Shown: piece after piece, positions 6,295 to 10,134 of the stretch
How the letters are laid out: every line of letters starts with the position of its first letter
Position numbering within the stretch: the stretch's first letter is position 1
Assembly (NCBI GenBank): GCA_964433975.1
Contig: CAYSSS010000055.1
Location: 1 to 10,134, forward strand
DNA from: 2-01-FULL-45-10 sp964433975
Lineage (GTDB): Bacteria > Omnitrophota > Gorgyraeia > 2-01-FULL-45-10
Direction of reading: 5' to 3'
Length of the DNA stretch: 10,134 nucleotides
Notes under the pieces: model-generated
The model's input: the letters and a program-made list of their open reading frames with translations, nothing else
The model's database searches: none
What the model was told of the DNA's origin: nothing
Position numbers and translations under genes: made by a program

Positions 6295-7052
6295 ATGGTC
6301 CTCTTTGACAACTCTTCTATCATATTCTTAAGCCTGTCTGCACGCTTGCCCAATATCTTTAGGTTCCTCTTCGCTTTTTTGACAAGCGAGGCCGCCTTGC
6401 TTCGATCGCCGCCGCCTCCATCCAGCTCGTCGTCCACCATCTGAAACGAAAGCCCGAAATCGAGTCCGAACCGGCCGAGAACTTTTATCTCTTGGGTCCG
6501 GGCCCCGGCGGTCATGGCGCCTATCTTTGCCGCCGCGGAAAAGAGCTTCGCGGTCTTAAGGATATTTATCTTTTCGGCCATGATATTCTTCTTTGCCTTA
6601 AGGCTGAATTCCAGATCGAGCGCCTGGCCTCTAACCATACCCTCTGCGCCTATCGCATTAGATAACTCTTCGATTATCCCGGCCCCTATTGAGGGCTTCA
6701 GGTCTTTAGCCAGAATATTGAACGCGAGCGTCAATAGCGCGTCACCAGCGAGTATCGCGTTGGCCTCGCCGAATGCTTTGTGGCACGTCGGTTTTCCGCG
6801 CCTGAAGTCATCATTGTCCATGGCCGGCAGGTCGTCGTGTATTAATGAATATGTGTGGACCAGCTCCACCGCTGCCGCCGCCGGGAGCGCGGCTTTTGCG
6901 CTGCCCCGGCAAGCCTTTGCGGATTCTATCGTGAGGACCGGGCGGATCCTCTTGCCTCCGGAAAAGACGCTGTAGCGCATCGCCTTACTTAAGGCATCGC
7001 CGCCTTTAGGCAGGTATCTCTTCAGGGCTTCTTCTATTTCTGGATGACGCAA
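6291..7052 (-). CDS. ispA: Polyprenyl (geranyl/farnesyl) diphosphate synthase, C-terminally shortened
   Basis: All-trans isoprenyl diphosphate synthase that condenses IPP with allylic diphosphates. The first aspartate-rich motif is IHDDLPAMDNDD (71-82), with the two extra residues typical of bacterial GPP/FPP synthases. The FSGGKRIRP block (30-38) binds diphosphate, and the second DDxxD is DDELD (207-211). At 253 residues it is about 40 shorter than usual. The loss falls just after the second DDxxD, where the usual 'GKxxGxD...GKxTYP' stretch is replaced by GGGGDRSKA before the last helices. The start is TTG at 7052, 6 bases after the xseB stop. It gives a normal N-terminal helix (HPEIEEALKRYLP) but has only a distant GGAAAGG as ribosome binding site; the later Met25 would cut into the fold. 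Product chain length cannot be judged. Confidence 0.88.
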   Translation of the reverse strand: MRHPEIEEALKRYLPKGGDALSKAMRYSVFSGGKRIRPVLTIESAKACRGSAKAALPAAAAVELVHTYSLIHDDLPAMDNDDFRRGKPTCHKAFGEANAILAGDALLTLAFNILAKDLKPSIGAGIIEELSNAIGAEGMVRGQALDLEFSLKAKKNIMAEKINILKTAKLFSAAAKIGAMTAGARTQEIKVLGRFGLDFGLSFQMVDDELDGGGGDRSKAASLVKKAKRNLKILGKRADRLKNMIEELSKRTM

Positions 7053-7058
7053 GATCGC

Positions 7059-7328
7059 TTAAGAACCTTTCCTCTTACTCTTTGGCTTCTCTTCGGTTTC
7101 ATAAGATTCGTCGAACGGCTTGAGCTCCACTGAGCCGTCCTCGGACTTCATCAATATCTCGACCTTCTTCTTCGCCAGCTCCAGGCGCTTGGCGCACAGC
7201 TTGGAAAGCTTTATGCCCTCCTCGTACTTGCCGAGAGCTTCATCCAGCGACAGGCTGCCGTCCTCGAGGTCTGTGACTATCTTTTCAAGTTTCTTCAGCG
7301 CGTCTTCAAATTTAATTTCCGCTGCCAT
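7059..7328 (-). CDS. xseB: Exodeoxyribonuclease VII small subunit
   Basis: Small subunit of exonuclease VII, which binds XseA to form the ssDNA-degrading complex. The 89-residue protein is almost entirely helical and charged. The family core is visible as KFEDALKKLEKIVTDLEDGSLSLDEALGKYEEG (about residues 5-37, described here only in part: FEDALKKLE, LEDGSLSLDEAL and YEEGIKL), followed by a basic tail ending in KSKRKGS. The ATG at 7328 has the best Shine-Dalgarno sequence in the window, AAGGAG, 6 bases upstream. Pairing with xseA just upstream and ispA just downstream matches an arrangement common in bacteria. Confidence 0.93.
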   Translation of the reverse strand: MAAEIKFEDALKKLEKIVTDLEDGSLSLDEALGKYEEGIKLSKLCAKRLELAKKKVEILMKSEDGSVELKPFDESYETEEKPKSKRKGS

Positions 7329-7334
7329 CGATTT

Positions 7335-7340
7335 CTCCTT
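7335..7340 (-). promoter_or_regulatory. Shine-Dalgarno site of xseB
   Basis: Minus-strand AAGGAG ends 6 bases before the xseB ATG. It is a near-perfect anti-SD match and stands out because neighbouring genes rely on overlaps and weak sites. xseB therefore appears to be initiated independently of xseA, as expected across the 55-base gap. Confidence 0.75.
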
Positions 7341-7355
7341 ATGAAGGGTCTTTAC

Positions 7356-7387
7356 CTACAGACTATTAACTATGGACTATCGACTAA
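7356..7387. repeat. Period-7 array containing the xseA stop codon
   Basis: Plus-strand units after a leading CTACAGA are CTATTAA, CTATGGA, CTATCGA and CTA. The triplet CTA recurs at 7356, 7363, 7370, 7377 and 7384, exactly every 7 bases. On the minus strand this gives five TAG codons that cycle through all three frames. The first TAG met by ribosomes (7386-7384) is the xseA stop. The array fills most of the gap between xseA and the xseB ribosome binding site. Confidence 0.75.
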
Positions 7388-8595
7388 ATTATCTCTTCTA
7401 CCCTGCTCTTTACTTTCCCGCGTCCGAGCCTTGTCTCTAAGTAATCTCCTAACTTTAGCGAGAGAGCTTCCTTGACGACAGTGCCTTCGGGCAATTTCGT
7501 CGTGATAGAATACCCTCTCTTCAATACGGATACGGGGCTCAAAACCTCGAGCTTGCTTATAATGCGGTTAAACTTTTCTCCGGAGATCTCGAGGGCGTGA
7601 TCGATGCTCACCGACATATCTTTTCTCAGGTCATCCACGCGCTGCTGTCTCTGGATTATATAATTCAGGGGCTGGCGCAGGATGTAGCTTCCCTTAAGGT
7701 TGTCGAGCCTCTCCTTCAGTACATCGAGCGTCCCGGATATCGAGTTATTCAACCGCTCAAGCGCGTTACCTATGATATTTACAAGATCTTCTTTTTTGGG
7801 GATCACAAGCTCGGCAGCGGCCGATGGCGTCGGAGCCCTGAAATCCGCCACGAAGTCCGATATCGTATAGTCCACCTCGTGGCCCACCGCGCTTATCACC
7901 GGTATTTTGGATGCGAATATGGAGCGGGCGACCACTTCCTCGTTAAAAGGCCACAGGTCCTCGAGACTCCCCCCGCCGCGCCCGACTATCATTACGTCTA
8001 TATTCTTCAATTCGTTGAACTGCCTTATGGCTGCCGCTATCTCATTCTTAGCGTCGGTGCCCTGTACCTTCACCGGGTTGATGATAATTTCAATATTAGC
8101 GAATCTCCTGCGCGCGATGTTGAGTATATCCTGTATGGCGGCACCCGTAGGGCTCGTCACCACGCCTATTCTTGTGGGCAAAAATGGTATAGGCGCTTTA
8201 TATCTTGCGTCGAAGAGCCCTTCCTTCTCGAGCTTCTCTTTCAGCTGCTGGAATTGCAGCTGCAGCGCCCCTATACCTTTCGGCTCGAGGCCCGTCACTA
8301 TAAGCTGATAATCGCCTCTGGCCTCGTAGACGCTGACGGAGCCTGAGACTATCATCTTCATCCCGTCTTTGGGTTTAAACTTTAACTTTAGATTAGCGTG
8401 TTTAAAGAAAGCGCACTTAAGCGTCGAGCCGGAGTCACGCAGAGTGAAGTACATATGGCCGGAGGAGTGAAGAATAAAATTGGAGATCTCGCCTTCCACC
8501 CATATGGAGGGGAACGACTCCTCGACCATCATGCGTATATACTTGGTGAGCTCCGATACCGTATATATATGCTTCTCTTTTTGCTCGCCCTGCAT
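7384..8595 (-). CDS. xseA: Exodeoxyribonuclease VII large subunit
   Basis: Catalytic subunit of exonuclease VII, which cuts single-stranded DNA from both ends to oligonucleotides in repair and recombination. Order of parts seen: an N-terminal OB-fold with YTVSELTKYI, IWVEGEISN and SSGHMYFTLRD (about residues 11-54); the catalytic domain with VVTSPTGAAIQD (145-156), GRGGGSLEDLWPFNEE (195-210) and the AVGHEVDYTISDFVAD and RAPTPSAAAELV stretch (about 226-254); then a long helical region (about 260-360) and a short C-terminal part with VLKRGYSIT. The length of 403 is normal. The ATG at 8595 lies 14 bases after the ymdB stop, with AAAGG about 7 bases upstream. The stop codon is the first TAG of a heptamer array. 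Confidence 0.97.
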   Translation of the reverse strand: MQGEQKEKHIYTVSELTKYIRMMVEESFPSIWVEGEISNFILHSSGHMYFTLRDSGSTLKCAFFKHANLKLKFKPKDGMKMIVSGSVSVYEARGDYQLIVTGLEPKGIGALQLQFQQLKEKLEKEGLFDARYKAPIPFLPTRIGVVTSPTGAAIQDILNIARRRFANIEIIINPVKVQGTDAKNEIAAAIRQFNELKNIDVMIVGRGGGSLEDLWPFNEEVVARSIFASKIPVISAVGHEVDYTISDFVADFRAPTPSAAAELVIPKKEDLVNIIGNALERLNNSISGTLDVLKERLDNLKGSYILRQPLNYIIQRQQRVDDLRKDMSVSIDHALEISGEKFNRIISKLEVLSPVSVLKRGYSITTKLPEGTVVKEALSLKLGDYLETRLGRGKVKSRVEEII

Positions 8596-8609
8596 GAGTT
8601 GCCTTTTAT

Positions 8610-9392
8610 TTATCCCAGCTTCTCCTGGATTCTCTTTATCGATTCCGCCCTGCCTGTCTTCTCGTCGATATCTATGATGGCGCCGTGCAGCTGGACGTCA
8701 TTCTCAGCCATTTCGAATTTTGTCGGCATCTGCGTAATAAAACGGTTCAGGATCTGCTCCTTCTTTCTGCCGATAACCGAATCGTACGGCCCGGTCATGC
8801 CGGAGTCGGTCAGGAAAGCGGTCCCTTGAGGAAGTATCTTTTCGTCCGCCGTCTGTATGTGAGTGTGCGTGCCTATGACGGCGCTCACCGTGCCGTCGAG
8901 GAACCATCCGAGGGCCACCTTCTCGCTTGTGGCTTCGGCGTGCACGTCGACCACGATTATCCTGGTCTTATTCTTCATCTTGTCGACTTCTGCCTTAACT
9001 GTTCTAAAAGGACATTCGACGGCCTGCATGAATACCCGGCCTATCAGGTTAATGACCCCCACCTCAACGCCCGACCTTGATTTCACCACGGTGGCCCCGA
9101 AGCCCGGCGCTTCCCGCGGATAATTGGCCGGCCGCAAAATCCTGGCGTCCTCGGCTATCCTTTCCAGGATCTCTTTCCGCTTCCAGACGTGATCGCCCGA
9201 CGTTATGACGTCCACGCCATAGCCCAGCAGCTCATCCACTATCATAGGCGTGATACCGCTGCCCCCGGCTGTATTTTCACCGTTGGCTATGACAAAATCT
9301 ATCTTCTCACGCTTCACTATCTTCGGGACAAGCTCTCTTACGGCCTGCCTTCCCGGCTCGCCGACTATATCGCCGATAAACAAGATTCTCAT
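8610..9392 (-). CDS. ymdB: YmdB-family metallophosphoesterase (TIGR00282-like)
   Basis: Dinuclear-metal phosphodiesterase of the calcineurin-like fold. In Bacillus subtilis YmdB hydrolyses 2',3'- and 3',5'-cAMP and acts on RNA-level regulation. Ligand residues seen: Asp8 (LFIGDIVGEPGR), Glu39-Asn40 (ANGENTAGG), Asp67-His68 (TSGDHVW, where B. subtilis has Asn), His151 (VDVHAEATSEK), and His176/His178 (IGTHTHIQTAD). The length of 260 residues is typical. The start is ATG 9392, with AGAGGGG 6 bases upstream. A longer in-frame reading to 9476 is rejected because its extra residues are encoded by a structured repeat and are not family sequence. The gene follows rny, an association known from other bacteria. 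Confidence 0.95.
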   Translation of the reverse strand: MRILFIGDIVGEPGRQAVRELVPKIVKREKIDFVIANGENTAGGSGITPMIVDELLGYGVDVITSGDHVWKRKEILERIAEDARILRPANYPREAPGFGATVVKSRSGVEVGVINLIGRVFMQAVECPFRTVKAEVDKMKNKTRIIVVDVHAEATSEKVALGWFLDGTVSAVIGTHTHIQTADEKILPQGTAFLTDSGMTGPYDSVIGRKKEQILNRFITQMPTKFEMAENDVQLHGAIIDIDEKTGRAESIKRIQEKLG

Positions 9393-9398
9393 GGATAG

Positions 9399-9405
9399 CC
9401 CCTCT
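9399..9405 (-). promoter_or_regulatory. Shine-Dalgarno site that fixes the ymdB start
   Basis: Minus-strand AGAGGGG ends 6 bases before the ATG at 9392-9390. It supports this start over the longer in-frame reading that runs into the repeat element. Confidence 0.6.
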
Positions 9406-9412
9406 GTTCTCG

Positions 9413-9487
9413 TCATTGCGAGGAGGCCGTTAGGCCGACGAAGCAATCTCTCTTGGGATTGCCTCGGGCATTTCATGCCCTCGCAAT
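9413..9487. repeat. Cloverleaf-like dispersed-repeat element (TCATTGCGAGG type)
   Basis: A 9-bp perfect terminal inverted repeat, ATTGCGAGG (9415-9423) and CCTCGCAAT (9479-9487), encloses three hairpins: GGCC-gtta-GGCC (9425-9436), GCAATC...GATTGC (9443-9462) and GGGCAT-ttc-ATGCCC (9466-9480). The last shares 2 bases with the outer stem. The wording 'TCATTGCGAGG ... CGACGAAGCAATCTC' matches, from memory, a short interspersed repeat seen in many bacterial genomes and often mistranslated to peptides containing LLAMT. Such a peptide appears here in the spurious ymdB extension. It lies in the rny-ymdB gap. Confidence 0.7.
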
Positions 9488-9500
9488 AAAATTCGGTCTT

Positions 9501-9535
9501 ATGAGTTACGTCGTGCTACGCACTCCGTAACTCAT
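9501..9535. repeat. 35-base near-perfect hairpin just downstream of rny
   Basis: ATGAGTTACG (9501-9510) pairs with CGTAACTCAT (9526-9535). Inside, after a 2x2 TC/TC mismatch, GTGC pairs with GCAC around a 3-base loop. It begins 9 bases after the rny stop codon. It resembles an intrinsic terminator stem in size, but the minus strand continues with AAGACCG rather than a U-run, so a 3'-end stabiliser, a processing site or a second palindromic repeat is as likely. Confidence 0.65.
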
Positions 9536-9544
9536 GACCTCATT

Positions 9545-10134
9545 TTACTTCGCGTATTCTATCGCTCTCGTTTCGCGGATAACGGTTACTTTGATCTGGC
9601 CCGGGTACTCGAGGCCCTCCTCGATCTTCTTAGTTATATCGCGCGCCAAGACGGCCGCCTGCGCGTCGTTTATCTTTTCGGGCTGCACCATGACCCTGAT
9701 CTCGCGCCCCGCCTGTATGGCGTACGCCTTCTCAACGCCCTTGAACGAGTCGGCTATCGACTCCAGCTTCTCGAGCCTCTTGATGTACGTCTCAAGGGTT
9801 TCGCGCCTTGCGCCAGGACGGGCGGCGCTTATGGCGTCCGCCGCCTGCGCCAGTACCGCCAGAAGCGTCTTCGGCTCAATATCCTGATGATGGGCCTCTA
9901 TGGCATGGCATATGTTCTCCGGTTCATTAAATTTACGGGCAAGGTCCGATCCTATCTTGGCGTGGGTGCCTTCCACCTCATGGCTGACAGCTTTTCCGAG
10001 GTCGTGCAATAACCCTATGCGCTTGGCCAGCGTAAAGTCGAGTTTCAGTTCGTTCGCCATGGTGCCCATCAGGTACGCGACCTCTTTGGAGTGCTGCAGA
10101 ACATTCTGTCCGTAGCTCGTCCTGTACTTGAGCC
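9545..10134 (-). CDS. rny: Ribonuclease Y, C-terminal part (5' end outside window)
   Basis: Membrane-anchored endoribonuclease that initiates mRNA decay in many bacteria. Only the last 195 residues are present; the N-terminal membrane segment, coiled coil and KH domain lie beyond the window. The reading frame is open to the right edge and begins with LKYRTSYGQNVLQHS. The HD-domain signature LLHDLGKAVSHEVEG follows, then SHHxD-type AHHQDIEP, AAADA-type AQAADAISAARPGARRETLE, and the C-terminal IQAGREIRVMV and YPGQIKVTVIRETRAIEYAK. I recall nearly the same closing sequence in B. subtilis RNase Y. It ends in TAA, 152 bases before ymdB. Confidence 0.97.
   Translation of the reverse strand, partial: LKYRTSYGQNVLQHSKEVAYLMGTMANELKLDFTLAKRIGLLHDLGKAVSHEVEGTHAKIGSDLARKFNEPENICHAIEAHHQDIEPKTLLAVLAQAADAISAARPGARRETLETYIKRLEKLESIADSFKGVEKAYAIQAGREIRVMVQPEKINDAQAAVLARDITKKIEEGLEYPGQIKVTVIRETRAIEYAK

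Noticed and set aside
7597..8346. 249-codon open frame on the plus strand opposite xseA
   Set aside because: It is antisense to strongly conserved XseA sequence, has no recognisable domain, and is the kind of frame left open by codon bias on the other strand. The same applies to the plus-strand frames at 2462-3022 and 1101-1520.
9393..9476. N-terminal extension of the YmdB reading frame by 28 residues
   Set aside because: The extra residues are encoded by the cloverleaf repeat and resemble the usual spurious LLAMT-type translation. The ATG at 9392 has a Shine-Dalgarno match and gives the family N-terminus.
1..10134. CRISPR arrays, insertion sequences, phage or defence genes
   Set aside because: All coding space is accounted for by housekeeping and metabolic genes. 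The only repeats are short heptamer tracts and two hairpin elements, with no transposase or spacer-repeat pattern.

Overview
The window is a compact, single-direction block of a bacterial chromosome. Eleven protein genes and three tRNA genes all lie on the minus strand. Bacterial housekeeping markers (RNase Y, exonuclease VII, the MEP-pathway enzyme DXS, bacterial-type GluRS) sit beside a four-subunit ferredoxin-dependent 2-oxoacid oxidoreductase, which points to an anaerobic bacterium. Moderate GC, very tight gene packing and small period-7 repeats at gene ends would fit an uncultivated lineage such as Omnitrophota, but that placement is a guess; nothing here fixes the taxonomy.

In transcription order (right to left): the 3' part of rny; a 152-base gap with two strongly folded elements; ymdB; xseA; a heptamer-repeat gap; xseB; ispA; dxs; vorD-vorB-vorA-vorC (2-oxoacid:ferredoxin oxidoreductase delta, alpha, beta, gamma); a 93-base gap with two more heptamer arrays; gltX; tRNA-Gln(CTG) only 3 bases after gltX; then a 120-base spacer with a good sigma70-type promoter; and tRNA-Leu(GAG) and tRNA-Glu(CTC). 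Overlaps or spacings of 2 to 14 bases from ymdB to vorC, apart from the xseA/xseB gap, suggest one or two long operons.

Functionally the block links RNA turnover (RNase Y with its usual partner YmdB), DNA repair (both exonuclease VII subunits), isoprenoid precursor and prenyl diphosphate synthesis (DXS, IspA), ferredoxin-linked 2-oxoacid metabolism (Vor-type complex) and Glu/Gln translation (GluRS with a tRNA-Gln and a tRNA-Glu).

No defence system, mobile element or CRISPR array is visible. The points most worth a second look are: period-7 arrays that place a TAG or TAA every 7 bases, so in all three frames, at the ends of xseA and vorC; a GluRS that lacks the usual zinc-binding insertion; a prenyl synthase shortened just after its second DDxxD motif; two A8 runs at the start of vorA where an indel in the first run creates an immediate stop; and a cloverleaf-like repeat between rny and ymdB.
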